64,000 nt of DNA from Volutella citrinella (taxonomy: Eukaryota > Ascomycota > Sordariomycetes > Hypocreales > Nectriaceae). The position numbers and the translations under genes were made by a program. This document shows positions 1 through 13,179 of the stretch, in pieces. Location: assembly GCA_034401135.1 (NCBI GenBank), contig JAWZSP010000004.1, forward strand, positions 1,674,001 to 1,738,000. The letters are read 5' to 3'. How positions within the stretch are numbered: the first letter of the stretch is position 1; each line of letters begins with the position of its first letter. The notes below the pieces were generated by a model. It made no database searches. It saw nothing but the letters and a program-made list of their open reading frames with translations, and was not told where the DNA came from.

Positions 1-554
1 GATTATTGGACTAGCTGCGACGAGGCTAGGAGGAGAGGGCGATACTGGAGGGCAAAGAGCACAGAGGGCAGTGACGCAATGCAGTGCAGCCACCAAAAGT
101 GTAGGAGAATGAGGTCTCAGTGCGGTAGCATGGGGAAGCAGAGGTGAGGGGCGAGACGGCTGGCGGAGTGTTGATATACTCCCAGTAGTCAAGTCAATGA
201 CGGAGGAACCATGGCGACCATGCCACGGTGCTTTTGAGCTTCGTGCTCGGCATTGGCAGCATTGTGTGCATTGGGCCTGTCGGCAAGCCCAGGCATGTTT
301 AAGTTGCCGGGGTCGAACCCAGTCGAGGGTCGAGACTCGAAAGCTTCGATGCCCGAGGCGGGCCACGGGATGAGCACCGACTGTTTGGGTCGGACGCCCG
401 GGGGGGGCTTGTTATCGCACCCTACGTAGCAATTTAGCCGCTCTGAGCCTAGGGCCAATGGCGCCTGAGAGTGAGTGGCTGACAGGGAGGGAGGGGAGGG
501 TAGCGAAGGATCATCAAGTCCAGCACGGCAGACGCTAGGGTGCCTTTTCCATCT

Positions 555-690
555 TTTGGAGGGCATGGCATGCACATGGGCATGGGCATGAGCATGGACT
601 TGGGCGAGGGCGAGGGCCGAGGGCGTGCTTGAGCGCGGTCGCGTGGGCGTGGGCATGGGCGTGGACGTGGACGTGGACATGAACAGCGAG
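555..690. repeat. Degenerate GGGCRT / GTGGAC short tandem repeat
   Basis: Imperfect reiteration of 6-nt units such as GGGCAT, GGGCGA, GGGCGT and GTGGAC. It makes both strands open: the minus strand reads as alternating His-Ala and Ser-Thr, the plus strand as Gly-Val and Asp-Val. Low-complexity frames of this kind are better explained by the repeat than by a gene. Confidence 0.6.
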
Positions 691-3600
691 CGAGCGCGCA
701 AGCAAGGGCATGGCAACGCCGACTGCTGCGAGCAAGACCCGGATCTGCCCCATGCCGCCTGTGCGCACCTTACAGCACTCACTGCTGGACCCCATATTGT
801 CTCGGTTGAGCCGCGCACTCGCCGGGCCCGAGGTGGGGTTGGGGTGGCTGCGTAGAATTGAGGGACTCGGGAGCCTCGACCAGGCCCAATCGTCCCGTAA
901 GGGACGGAACAAGGCCCGAGCTAGTCTTAGTGGGAGACCGACTCATTGATTCATTGTGGCCCGACACGGCGAAACAACGCCCCAGATATGAACCAGAATC
1001 GACTTCGCAAAGCCAGCGGTGCTCATTGTCGCCAGTGTCGGATAGGCGTGAGCGCTGTACGCAGTCTACACCTCATCCATGGGCCGTAATCAATCCTCCG
1101 GGGCTGAGCTTTGGTATGCCTTGGCCCTGAATCATCCACGGGAATGCAGCAATAAATCTTCCACTTCCAGGGTCCAGGGGGGATGCAATCCCTGGTGGTC
1201 CAGCCTCGAAGCCCCAGGATCTGCGACAGCTGCCCTGTGCTTTGAGCGTCACCGCAGTTGAGACCTGGTTTGAGCGGCAGTCTGCAGAGTGAGCTGCACG
1301 GCATTCAGGATCCAGCTCGTTGGGAACTCGACCTCAGCCTGAAGCCATGGAAGCGAGGCCGCAACCATTTTTGCTTCTGCCACCGCCGGTTAGCCTCGCT
1401 TCGTCGGTGTTGTTTGCACTTGGGAAATGGCTGGGCAATAATCGCCCGTCGATCGGACTGGGCATGTATTCCAACTAGTAAAACTCCCCGGCCATATCTG
1501 ACGCCAGGAAGCCTCATCTGTCTGCTGGCTTGCAGTGTCCGTCGGCAGCGGACCTCCCAGCATCGCGATACCCACCTCATCCACCTCAACAAGGGCTGTA
1601 GACCATCCACATGTACGATCTAGCTCTGTGTGGTAGAAGACGGAAGACAATCTCTCAAGACCCTTGAGCGCGCGAGCGATCCGGGTAGGGTTGGGGCTGG
1701 GTTCCGTGGAGAAAGCCAATGTCTCCATCCGCACAGGCGTCGGCCCCTTGGCGAACGCAAGCCCCCAAGACAGCTAGCTGACAGGCACGCGCTGCTCATT
1801 GCTTCGAATTGGCGACAAAGGTGCCGACTTTCAGTGGCTCACAATTGCGTTTCTAGTGGTTTTTTAAGGTTTCTTTCCGCGTCCATGGTCGGGCTGCAAG
1901 TGATGGATCCATGAAGTTCCCCTTGGCACTCGGAAAAGCGCCAGGCCCAGCATCGTTGATCCCTCGAGGCACTCCCAGCCGCCAATGGCACCGGGGTCCT
2001 AGCTTGGGAAACTATTGCGAAGTCAACCGGTGTGTCCACGTCGTCAGGGCGGGGCGCAAGATGTGGTCGATCCGCCATCTTCTCGGCAGTATTGGAGTCT
2101 CTGGGGCTATCCGCCCCAACTTCCAGGGAGGAGATGAATTTGGAAATACCGTCCCCGGGACCGAATGCCGGTGTGGGGACACGCCTGCCGTAATCCGCCA
2201 CAGCCCAAACAAGAGTCCCTGACCTGCATTCGGATGCCACACCGCATGCCATGACCCATGTTTAATCAGTTTCCCCTGGCCCAGCCGTAATATCTTCAAG
2301 GTCCCCTGGTCGCCGGCCCTGGGCGCCTTTCTTCAATCTTGGCTCCTGGCTAGTTGGGCTTCTGTCAGGAGGCGGTCAGTGCTGGCGGCCCCTCTGGGCG
2401 TTTCGACGAGGAGCCATGATTCCTAGCAGTGAAGCACGCACGCTACTGTCGATCATCCGCGGCGCATGCTACGGCGGCCTTAGCCGGCTGTCAAGCTCAG
2501 CGCTCGAGCCACGATGTAGCTGATGCTTGGCGGCAAAATGACCCGGTCCTGCGGGATGGCGTGCGGCTCATGAGCTACCTCTGGACTTGTGCACTAGTCC
2601 TTTCCCCTCTGTTCAAGGCGACATGCGCCGCCTCGGTCCGTCTTGCCTCATCAAGACAGCGAGCCAGTGCCGTGGCCTTGCTATCAGCCGCCTCAGATAG
2701 CCATGACGGTGGCGGGTGCTTGGGCCCATATGCGCTCCAGTGTGGTCGTGGTGGTCATGACGTTGCTGGGTTCATGCGACACGACACGCACTCTTGCGGC
2801 GAAGCTGTGCTGGTCCTGCTTCTTCTGACAAGCCCATGTCAACAGGATCAAACGGCAAAAGCAAATTGGCAACCCTCATCTCGGATACTTGTATGGATGG
2901 GCTCGTTACGGCCAGAGCCCTGTTCTGCGTCCGCACAGCTGAGCGCAGTTACATCGACTAAGCAGGTTTACGGGGATGTTGTGGTGGGAGAGGCCGGAAA
3001 TCCTCAGAAACACACTTCTGGGGCTTCCTTCCCCGCCGTCTCCATCCATCCATCCCATGACAGAAGGTGGGTTGGTGCCTAGGTAGCCAGCTGAATGAGT
3101 GTACGTACGGCAAGCGCTGTAGGCTGGGTGGGAGCTGCCAATTACACCACTTGCTACTACTAGGTACTAAGTTAGTAGTACCTGGGCAGCATACTAGAGC
3201 TCTTGTCCCTCGTGACTCCCCAAAACCGTGAGCCACCCACCTATCAGCATTATCGATTCCGGCCAGCCCGCGTTATTTGGGTAGGTTGGCACTTCAAAGT
3301 TTGGCCAACACAACCCAAATAGAGCATTCCCGCCGCCCTTTGCATGGTCGAAACCAAAACCTACCATCATCTAGCCCACAATGCAGCCTTCGCACGACAG
3401 ACTACCAGTTGCGAGGGCATCTTCTCATTTCCTTGACATCCAATTACGCAGCGCAGCTGCCAGACTGACTGCCTACCAGCTGCGCGCTCTACGCCCAGTC
3501 ATCCTAACAGGTTAGAATATTGTTGTACGGTGCCTCCGTTGTGTGGAGCCCGAACAAGATGAGACGGATGAACCCGCACCACAAGGCGGCATCAACGTAG

Positions 3601-4130
3601 CATCAACTCGAGGGTGCGCCGGCCCTTCACTGTCAGAGTCTAGCGTTACTCTCCCGTGCAGCAATTAATTTTGGGCTTCATGACCATGTCAGTCTCTTCG
3701 GCACTGGCAAGCACCTAACCGCCGCGCCGGAGACCCCCAGACGGCTTCACGCAGGCCACACCCTGTGATTGGGCACCAATGCCGTAAGCGCCGCCTCAAC
3801 ACCATCTCAGATTGGCGCAGGAGATCGGCAAGCCAATCCCAGCCCCCGAATCGCCGCCGTCCTACCAAAACTCCATACACGATCCCTACACACGTCGCCT
3901 CAGACAGAGCTTCGCGCCTATCCTGCATGGACGCTACATTGGGGCATTCTCGTTGCCTCTTATTGGATTGATGAACCAAGGACGTGGATGCGACCTCAGG
4001 GTCTTCGTCCTTGAGCGGCAATTCATCATTCCTCGGATTTGCCTATATCTAGCAACGTCCCTCTCTCCCAGAGGACGCAAATACAGCAGCAGTTCAAGAC
4101 GCTGACCTCTCTGACCGACAGCCTTTGTTG

Positions 4131-4205
4131 CAAATTTCCCTTTTTCTTTTCTTTTCCTTATTTTTTTTTCCTTTTTTCCACGCAACCCTGTTCCTTTCGT
4201 CTAAT
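4131..4205 (+). promoter_or_regulatory. Pyrimidine-rich tract of the core promoter
   Basis: A long C/T run, dominated by T with scattered C, lies 115–190 bp upstream of the start codon at 4322. CT-rich tracts just upstream of transcription starts are common in filamentous fungi, so this probably marks the core promoter or 5' leader of the following membrane-protein gene. No TATA element is evident. Confidence 0.4.
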
Positions 4206-4321
4206 TTGTCTTCTTTGGTCTTGGACACCGTAGGCCCCATTCCCTACGACTTGACCATTTCCCTGCCCTGGCGTGCACAACAAGCCAACCCCGGCAAGCA
4301 ATCCCCCACCCTCTCTCCACA

Positions 4322-5036
4322 ATGTCCCTTGGCAGCAAGACGGAGATCGCGGCCTCCAACTTCGAGGCAGACACCCAGTCCCTCCAGGTCAACTCGAAGA
4401 TCAGGCTGCTCCGAGCTGCAGAAAGTACCAGGCTAGGCCTCACCGCAGTGGCTCTCGTTGCAGGCATCGTCATCCTGGGCGTTTCCGCCGACTCTATCGC
4501 TGTCTACAACGACACTCGTGTTCCTGATGACTTCCTTCTGCCCCTGTGGCCCTCCAGCCTCGATCTTCGCCCAACCGTTGCCCTAGTAGCTGGGGGTGCC
4601 ATAGTGGTCGTCGCAAACATCGTTTCGTTGATTGTCAGCAATATCGCTGCGGTAAGTTGACGTCTTTTCTTCTTCTCGTGTGTGTTTCATTTCGCATGAT
4701 CTAATTTTTGGCACATAGATCCGTAACAATGCCAGAGTGCACGCATCTCTAACATTTGCGGGGCCCATCATCGCCTTGATCGCAGCGGTCATCTCCGTTG
4801 CCTTCTTCTACAATGTCAATGGCTCGTCTACGGCTGAGTCGTTCCAGAGCTGGACATGCCGCTGGAAGAATGTGTCAATGATGACGCAGCCCAAGTTCGG
4901 GACCTTGTGCAAAGAACACCAAACCGGCGTCGCGCTAGCTGTCATTTTAGTACCAGTCGAGGCCATCATTTTGGGGGTGGCGGCCTATCAAACTGTTCAA
5001 GGCAAGCAGTTCAGCATGGCCACACGTGGACTATGA
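4322..5036 (+). CDS. Small four-helix membrane protein of unknown function
   Basis: Two exons, 4322–4651 and 4719–5036, join across a 67-nt GT–AG intron (GTAAGT donor) and encode 215 residues. Hydropathy by eye gives four membrane helices: about residues 40–58 (LTAVALVAGIVILG), 83–108 (VALVAGGAIVVVANIVSLIV), 120–138 and 178–195, with a loop holding several Cys and Trp between helices 3 and 4. The plan resembles the small tetraspan, MARVEL-like proteins common in ascomycetes, but I see no diagnostic motif, so the family is a guess. The N-terminus is polar and has no signal peptide. The start sits in a good context and follows a CT-rich leader. Gene reality is well supported; function is unknown. 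Confidence 0.75.
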
Positions 5037-8000
5037 TGCAAGGCGGGAGCCAGATTGGCTTCGGGACAAGAGAGTCGACCCGAGCTTTCGGTTCAAGGCT
5101 GCCTCCCCTACTCCTCCAGCCAGCTTCTTCAAGCTGGGCGTCAGGGCTCTCTGGCTTGGGGCGGAGCGGCGTCTGGGTGCTAGGGTCGAGACTCACATAA
5201 GGCGGCCGAATGTATTTCATCACCGCTGTGAGGCTGAGGTGGTTGGTGGTGGTTGTTCTTGGCCTTCCGGGTCTGAGCTGGGATAATTTCGACATGTCAT
5301 TTTTGTATTTTGTAATCAATTCATGGGCTCCACGGCGTTCCTCAAACCCCCAGTCTCCCATGCATCCCTAGCATCTTCCAAGCAGCTCGTCTTGAACGCC
5401 CCTCCCCGCGGGCCCCCTCCTGCTCCTCCTTGAGACACGCTGCGCACTTGTCTCAGCTCTCTGACTCGGGGATGCCTAGCTCCTGCAGACTCCTGCTTTT
5501 GACCCTGCATATCGCAGCCACCTAGGTGCCCGAGACGCATCGAGTGTGGCTCAAAGCCTCAAACGACACCGTTCACCCGGAAGGCGGCGACGGGTTTGGC
5601 AACTCCTTCACCCCGACCCATGTGGGCCTCATTCAAGCACGAATCAATTATATAACGAAGTATTACGGATATGCAGGCTTGAGAAGTGCTGCAGGACTGC
5701 CAGCTGCACGTGTTCTTAAAACGGATGAAATGATGGCCAACTCCAGGGTAGCTGTAACACAAAAGCGGGACGGCGGCTGCGATGCCAGCTGTCCTACATA
5801 AGATTGCCTCGTGTATGTGTCTTCTCCGCGCATAGGAGATTACTGCAATGTTCTGGAAATTAATGATTACATGATTCTAGACTGTTTCGGTTGTTGGCCC
5901 CGGAAAGCTGGTCTGCGACGGAATCATGAGCTGAACAGGTTCACTGACAAGAAATTCTACTTGATCATGTATGCCAGTTCTGGTGATTGTTGTGACGTGA
6001 GGCTGGTGCTGCCAGCCGCGAGTTTTCAGCTAGGATTGGCCCCGAAAATGAGTCTTACAATGGCGGGTATGTTGGGGAGAGTAGCGCTGACCCGGGTCTC
6101 GAACGCATAGGAACGTGTGCGGAAGAAAGGCTACCTATGAGTTGACCAAGCTTTATCAAAAGCGCGTGAGCTTCGGAGCTGTCATCGATGGACCAATGGA
6201 ATGTTGGTGTATCTGTGCAATTGATCGAAAAAAGGGGTAGACAAGAAAGTGCCAAGCCACATGGGCATTTGTAGTCCCATATCTTCGGGAAGGTTGGCGC
6301 AAACCGTCATACAGATACCTGGGAATACACCGAAGTCGAAAAGGTTTTGCAATGGTGATCAAGGATACTCGTTGCTTTTCGCGTCGTATGAACTCTTGCC
6401 AGGAACCCAAGAGACCACTGCGCTGTTGAGGTCTTGTGGGATACTTGCATGTGCCAGCGAACAAGAGGGAGAGTAACTGGGAAGTCGTCCCCTGTCCCTC
6501 CACTGATGAGGCAGTTTGGCGACGCACAGTGCCATTCTGGGGCAGAACAGGGTCTCATTGACAGCCTAAAAGAGGGATTGATAAGAGGCACGTCTAATGC
6601 TTCTTCAAATAGAAGGTGATGAATTTAGTGTGTAACTTGAAGTGGGAACATACCTAGACGCATCGTTTCACTGATGGAAATGACGGGTTGATGAATGCTA
6701 TTGACGATGTAGATGCTGCTACGATTCCTCCAATGCGCGATCGTAGTAGAATGGAAACGTTTGTTAAGGAAACAGGAGCTACTACCATTGACATGTAGAA
6801 GACGTGCCGACTTGGCCTAATTCGGGGTTGGAGATGAAGATGCTGATTCCACAAGAAACCGGCCAGTGGACTTACCAGTGGATTGGCACGTCTGTGGATG
6901 CCGATGCCATGGCCATGAAACGCGAAAAAGGGAGCTTGTAACCTTTATTGATATTTCTCATGATGCTGCCTTGCGTCTTTTGGGACGGAAACGAATAGCC
7001 ACGATCCATGTAGTTGAGTTGATGAAATTTGATAGTTTAAATGCTGGTGCCTAGTAATCGACAGAAGGGGGCGCAGGGCATGTGGGCACCTAGCCAGAGA
7101 GCATGGTCTGTGATGGTTGAGGAGGTTTATTAGCTCAATGGGAAAGCTCATCGCGGGGCGCGGGCTTTTGTGTGAATGATACACGAGCAACACGCCCTTG
7201 AAGCTGTAACGGATGGTAACGCACCTACTAGTAGGAGTAGGTAGGTATATTCGTGCCCGAGTGCTCTTCTGGTGGCATGGACTAGCGGCATCAGGCCTGA
7301 GGTGGGGTCCCTGGGGTGCTTGCCTGGGGCCCGCTTAACAGCTGTCCGTCACTCCTGCTTCCGCTAATACCTTCTATTTAGCACTCACAGGTAGCTGCTG
7401 TTAGTGGTGCTGGCCACCAGACCACCTACCGGCCACTGACCACGGACGAGGCATACGCTCTTGGTAATAGCGGAATGACTGACTGCCGGAAACCAGACCT
7501 CCGCTTGGACCGCCTCAAATCTCAGGACTCAGAACTCGCGCCAGGCCGCTCCAGCATCATACATCCACAACCACCACTGATCAGGACTACGCGCCCCTGC
7601 TGCCGCAATCGATTGCGAATCACCGTCTCGGGACGCCACAGCGACCGCTCCGCAAGAGGCGATCAGACGAGCCAACAGACCGCCGGCCTTCCACTTGTTG
7701 CGGCCGCCGTCGATCGCTCTATCTCGTGTGCCCCATCCACCGCCTGGCCGTCAACTCGTGTCGCCGTTGCCGCATTCCATTCATTCACCTCTCACCCAAG
7801 CTACACCTCAGGCCTCGGTGAGCGAAGCGTGCTCTCCGCCCACCAACCGCACACCTGGTGCCCCCCCCTTCCCTGTCCCATAGCACAGACAGACAGGCAG
7901 ACAGACACCTTTTATCCTCTTATCCTCGAGCCTCGGCCACGGGCAGTGAGGACGGATTTCGTGAACCCTGTGAAACTAACGCACCCCGTACTCGGTGCAG

Positions 8001-9004
8001 AGCTAGGAAGGGATCGCGGCCCAGAGTTGGGGATTGAATCTTCTCCTTCGCCGCCCACAATGGAGGTAAGGATGCACTCGCTGCCTTTTGTCCTCGCCAC
8101 CACCTTGTTTTGTTTGCCTTTTGTCTCACCTCTCGTCTTCCCATTGCACCACCCCCTGGTCATGCCCATATCCGTCCCCGGCGCAAGTGACGGCCGGCAA
8201 CCTCTCAATCAATCGACGATTCGTCGGGGGCCGCTCCAGTGGGCGGCGGCGCAGTGGCTTCTGGTGTTACTAGCACTACTGTGCAGCGGGCACGAGTGGC
8301 CAGGCTTGCACCTTGAGCGTGCCACGATTCTTCCGCATGCCCTCGCCCCTCAGCCTGTGCGTCCTCACCCGAGATACCAGCAGCTGATTGCGGCGGCCGA
8401 GGCGGCGGCGGCAGTAGCGGGAATGAGAGCGGCAGTGGCAGCGGCTGCCTGGTTGTCCACAGCCTGCCCAGTCAGCGCAATGAATGGCATCTTGGCCTTG
8501 CTGGCGATTGTGCTTGTGTTACCTGGCTCTGATGGCGAGAGCGCGCCTTTAATATCGCCTGTTGCCCAGCCGGGCTGCCCCCAACTTCCCATGCCTTGCA
8601 CCCAGCTCCTCCTTGGTCTGCTGGCCTCGTCTTGCCGATCCTTGGCAATAGCGCCGAGGGCTTGAGAGTAGGAGTGCCTCGAGAAGGCGGGTTTATGCCA
8701 AGAGCAGCACCGCTACGGCCGGCGAGTTTGACTCGAGAAGAGATCTCAAACCAAGATTCACGCTCTGGGCCAGACGACGGTCATTGAAGCACTGAGCCCT
8801 TCCCCTCTCCCACCAAACCACTGGATCTCCCATCGAATACGTTGCCCTCCGTGACTTTTCTGCATCATTTGCTGCTCGCTTCGCTGAGGTATTGCAACGA
8901 ACCTGCGACCTCTTCCTGCTTACATACCCGCCTCTGCCCTTACATCTTGACCTCAGTTACACCATCTGCCGTCTATTACAGCCCCTTCCCTGTGAACATC
9001 CACC
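5037..9004. other. Long stretch without a confident gene
   Basis: Open frames here are short or compositionally biased. Between about 5640 and 7060 the DNA is less GC-rich, with short coding-like scraps (for example 6691–6798 on the plus strand) that do not join into a gene. From 7475 to 8665 a 396-codon plus-strand frame is open, but it is Ala/Leu/Pro-rich and has no recognisable domain. It probably overlaps the leader of the gtr2 gene. An ATGGAG followed at once by a GTAAGG donor-like site at about 8060 could be a tiny first exon, but I could not find a convincing continuation. Confidence 0.5.
7223..7247. repeat. Palindromic ACTAGTAG/GTAGGTAGGTA patch
   Basis: A CCTACTAGTAGG palindrome is followed by GTAGG units. 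It is one of a series of similar intergenic patches in this window (see findings). Confidence 0.5.
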
Positions 9005-10324
9005 ATGTCTCTCAGCCCCTCGGCCTACGACCCGTCTCGTCTCTCCCCGAGCGAGGAGGGGCGGGAGGACCCCGCTGCCCCAATGCCTTTAGAGAGAATG
9101 AGTCCAGCCAAGCTAAATCTTCAACGTCTTTACGAACAGTCTCGAAGGGTTGTCCCTGTCAAAGATGCCTCCAAGGCACCCCCCGCCACCGCTACAGGCG
9201 TTCCGGTCAAAGGCAAGCCGCGTCTGCTACTCATGGGACAAAGACGGTATGTTGAGCGCACAATCCCTTACCGCATAATTGTATAGAAGCTAAGCTATGC
9301 CTATAGGAGTGGAAAATCATCCATCTCGAGTGTAGTCTTCCATAAGCTCCCGCCGAATGAGACACTGTTCCTCGAATCTACGGCACGAATTCAGAAGGAT
9401 TCCATGGCGTGAGTACATCTCCACCCTCCTTTCCCAGCCTCGCCCATTGACGTCGAGTGCTCTCTTAGCTCGTTCATGGACTTCCAAGTATGGGACTTTC
9501 CGGGCCAGATTGACATTTTTGAAAACACCGGATTCGACATGGACGCCATATTTGGCGAAATCGGTGCCCTGATCTGGGTCATCGATGCGCAGGATGATTA
9601 CCTAGAAGCTGTCATGCGACTGAACAGCACGATCCTATCCCTCCAGGGCAACTATCCCAATATCAACGTCGAAGTCTTCATCCACAAGGTCGATGGCCTC
9701 TCGGACGACTATAAACTCGACATTCAACGAGATATTACCATACGTATTCAAGACGAGCTCTCGGACCACGGGTTCGAGAACGCACCCGTCACATTCCATC
9801 TCACCTCTATTTACAACCATTCCATCTTCGAGGCATTCAGCAAGGTCATTCAAAAGCTGATTCCTCGCCTCGGAACGCTCGAATCCATGCTCACCAATCT
9901 TTGCCGTACCTGCCGTTTCGAAAAAGCGTACCTTTTTGATGTGCTGTCGAAAATCTATATTGCCACCGACAGCGCCACGGCGGACATGGCCAGCTACGAG
10001 ATTTGCAGCGACTATATCGATGTCATTATTGATATTACCGAGGTCTACGCCTGGCAGCGGAGCGATGACCGCAAGAAACGCCTCGAGGGCGAGCCCTGGA
10101 GCTCGTCGCTCGAGGACCAAGTCGCCTGTGAGACGGCAGAGAGCTGCCTCGTGCTCCACGATGGTAACAAACCCATCATGCTGCGAGAAGTTGACCGCTA
10201 TCTTGCCCTGGTCGCTATCATGAAGGAGGACTCGTACGATAGCATGCCTCTCGTGAATATGAACGTCGAGGCCGTCGTCAAGGGGTTGACGGAATTCTTC
10301 GACATCACAAAACCACGGCAGTGA
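9005..10324 (+). CDS. gtr2: Rag-family GTPase Gtr2 (RagC/D type)
   Basis: Three exons, 9005–9246, 9307–9408 and 9469–10324, encode 399 residues in unbroken frame. The first intron splits the P-loop GQRRSGKSS, with the Arg codon shared across exons. WDFPGQ (G3) and HKVD (G4) follow, and an alpha/beta roadblock-like C-terminal half runs from about residue 230 to the end. These signatures are those of the RagC/D–Gtr2 branch. The family works as a Gtr1–Gtr2 heterodimer on the vacuole, recruits TORC1 when amino acids are plentiful and binds the Ego complex. About 70 Ser/Pro-rich residues precede the G domain; an internal Met at codon 28 is an alternative start. It converges with apc4, with only 164 bp between their stop codons. 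Confidence 0.93.
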
Positions 10325-10488
10325 TGATAGGGTTTTACTATGCGTAAGAGGTTTGGTATAGACACAAACCTCTATATTTATTCTACCATGATGTACCATT
10401 AGTGTGTTAGCGTATCTCGAGACTTGCTCTCCGGCACATGCCGCTTTCCTTCCAACCATCCTATCGGTTCCGTGCTTCCCCTGGCTAG

Positions 10489-13179
10489 CTAATGGGTAGA
10501 CGAGCTTTGTTTTGCTGAGCTCGGGAGGGCAAATGTGCGGAAGGTGGTACGATTACTCTCCAGCAAGCAGATCCTGGCCGGAATTTCTCCCCTAACAGAG
10601 CTGCTTTCATAGACCTGCATGCTAACTGGCCGTATGGTTGGTGTCTCTGGGAAAGAAAATTGCACAAAATCATCAGTAGAGACGCGTGCGGCGTCACCCA
10701 CACTGCCTGGGTCGTAAGCAGCATAAGGGAGATTATCTGGCTGTATGGGGATGTACGACAATTTGGGTACGTTGTCTAGGAAGCGTGTCAATGTGTGCCA
10801 CACGAGGTGTAGCCTGGGAGGACCACCGCGTACCTTGATCGCTGGCGAGCACAATAAGCGTCTCATCGTCGAGGAATTTGAAATCGACGAGGCTTCGTGT
10901 CCCAAGATCGATGGTGCACGAGGTCGGAGCGAGGTTCCGACTAATGCCGTTGACGATGTCGATCCCAACACTGAAGATCCGGACTGTTTTGGCCTTAGCA
11001 TCCGCAAAAAGGCAGAAAAGAAAAGGCAAGGACATGGTAAGGGCAGTGGAGGCTAGACATACCTTGACTCTTGGCATTCTTTGAACTCAATGCCGCAACC
11101 ATGTTGACCTTCGATTGCACATTGTCAGCCGCACCAAGCCGAGTGAAGCACCGGGGGCCCCTTACCTGCTCGCGCGACTTGCACATTCTGAGATCCATGC
11201 GAGATATGGGATTACCAATAGAAAGCTGCAGGGGCTTCCCGAAACGCACGCTCCGCTTCTTTGCTTCTGCAATGTCCTTGAAGATGCGGCTCGACCGGGC
11301 CGTAACATAGTTGACCAGGAAGTCGACGTGTGGCAGGGCTTTCATGCTCGGCTGTCCGGCTTCGTACTTTGCCAGCTGCTTCCCCAGGACGTCTAATAGG
11401 CTGGGGCCGTCTTCAATGTGCTCCCAATCGGCGGTATAATCCTCCTTTGCGATCTCGTCAAAGAAGATGTGGAGGGGGCTTTCCTTCAGGTACCGCTCAA
11501 TGTAGGCGAGAACCTTGCCATGGTCCATTGTTGCCTCCTTTTCCGTGAGCTCCTCGTTCGCGGAGCTCGAGGAGGCCAATTTATCGATCTGGAATCGCAT
11601 CCACGTCGAAAACGCCGTGAAGTGCTCCAACTCATCCATGACGGATATCAGGATTTTGTGGCCCACTAGGTTCAGGCAGCTGATGATGTCCATTGTTCGG
11701 TTGATTTGCGTCACGGAGAAGCCTATGTCATCTCTCGTGTCGTAGAACTGAGCGAGGCCTTTGAGCCTGCTGAGGATGATTGCACACCGGTCGAGTGCTG
11801 GCAAAAAGTTCTCGTGCACAAGACTCCGGAGGTTTTCGAGCCCGGAGACAACTGCCTTGTCCCATCTTTTATGTCCCTGTGGGTTTGATCAGCATTTCCG
11901 TGCCTTTGTGGGCAAAAAAGATCGTGCCTACTCTTTCTGCCAGACTGTCTACGAGCCATTCGCGAACAGGTTCGTGGGCATGCCCCGTAACCACAGTGTG
12001 GTAGAGTGCAGGCACAATGTCCCTGGGGCCGGTTTCCATCTCTTCAAGGTCTCCTTGAATGCTCCGGAGAAATCTTGTTGGCAGCTCTCGAGTGTTGTTC
12101 CACTCCATTTGCATGTGGAGTTGGGTCTGCTTGAGGTATCTCAGCAGCTTTTGCAGACTCGTCAGCTTTGAGGCTAGAAGCGATAAATTGATTGGAGAGG
12201 ATGAGATGAACGGAATGTCGATTGGAACCAAGTGCACCTCATCTGGCTCGTCGAGCTTCCTAGCAAGTAGGAGAGCGTGCGTGGATACCTGGGGATGGGA
12301 GGCGTGGCGAATGAGCTGCAACGTCGGAGAAGAAACCGCAGCCGCCGGGCATGGAAAAGTCCCGATGATGAACGAGTCGTAGATGCTCATTTGCAAACTA
12401 CCATCGCTCGTTCCCACAATCATGACGTTGATTTTACCGTACTCCTCTGGCCTTGGCGGTTGGAAGAGGAAGTCGATGCCCGTTCGAAGCGTGAAAACCA
12501 GAGCATCTTCCCTATGGAGAAAAAACCATTAGATTTCCTGCCTCAAGTGTCAAGCATAGCGACGGAGAATGTGCATTACCCTGCTCCAGCACTAGCGCTT
12601 GGAAGGGGGCTGATCTTGGGGAGGGCAGTGTCGACTTCCAGAAAGGTGAGCTTTCGTGGCAGATCAACCGGAAGAGAGTCGTCCAGCCGCTCAGAATGCC
12701 CGGAGGTCCTATTTTTCAAAGCTTTCGATAATTTGTTTTGTTTGCCATCCCGGATGCTGCAGCTTGCCCACCCAATGTGTGAGATTCTGCACCCCTCAGA
12801 CTCTGTCACCCGGATGTGGTGGGCTGCCTTGTTGTTCTCTAGGCCCATCAGCCGGACAAACCCATCGCTCCATCCGACCGCTAGGAACTGGCCTGATTTT
12901 GATGTTAGCAGGCGCTCGCGGCAGAGGGAACGGGCAAGAAGCTGGCAGACCATCTGGCTTCCACGTTATCGCCTGCGCCTCCGGTGCCCTCTGGCCCGGC
13001 GCACCGACCTGGTGGATTTTGGAGACAACCTGGGAGGGGGACCTGTATATCAACAGATTCCTCCCACCTGTATCCCATGTAGCTGAGAGGTCTAGAGTCG
13101 GGCATGCCACTGGGAAGCCATCTGGCGCCCTGTCGCCGTACTCGGTCTCGCTCAGGACCGCGAGGATTTCTTCTGCCAT
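10489..13179 (-). CDS. apc4: Anaphase-promoting complex subunit 4
   Basis: Seven exons (12951–13179, 12580–12892, 11932–12511, 11166–11876, 11063–11108, 10834–10983, 10489–10775) join in phase to 771 residues. The N-terminal part is a WD40-like region: ACPTLDLSATWD, then GQFLAVGWSDGFVRL, then GTSDGSLQMSIYD. The middle holds the long helical Apc4 domain, with GHKRWDKAV at its start and then GHKILISVMDELEHFTAFSTW. The C-terminus is again beta-rich. Apc4 is a platform subunit of the APC/C ubiquitin ligase and bridges Apc1, Apc5 and the TPR arm during mitotic exit. The start is the Met before AEEILAV; an in-frame upstream extension to 13302 lacks family similarity. Exon 5 is only 46 nt. The 10325–10488 gap to gtr2 contains only 3' ends. 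Confidence 0.9.

Larger units (their letters stand above)
1..4321. other. Gene-free left flank
   Basis: I find no supportable gene in this stretch. Several open frames of 60–217 codons exist on both strands, but they overlap one another, lack recognisable domains and show no matching splice pattern, so I treat them as chance frames in GC-rich DNA. The stretch holds a purine-rich hexamer-like repeat (about 555–690), a TAGTA-rich patch (3151–3183) and a pyrimidine tract just before the first gene. A 5' end of a gene lying to the left could reach into the first few hundred bases, but nothing shows it. Confidence 0.6.

Noticed and set aside
189..912. 209- and 125-codon minus-strand frames with His-Ala and Ser-Thr runs
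   Set aside because: The runs come from a degenerate short tandem repeat open on both strands; there is no domain and no splice structure.
2429..3082. 217-codon plus-strand frame
   Set aside because: No family similarity, unusual residue mix, and it is overlapped by other frames; most likely chance.
7118..7175. TTAGCTCAATGGGAAAGCTC, tRNA-like D-arm string
   Set aside because: No matching acceptor stem, anticodon arm or T-loop (GTTCRA) at the right distance; not a tRNA.
9635..10459. 274-codon minus-strand frame opposite gtr2
   Set aside because: Shadow of the third gtr2 exon.
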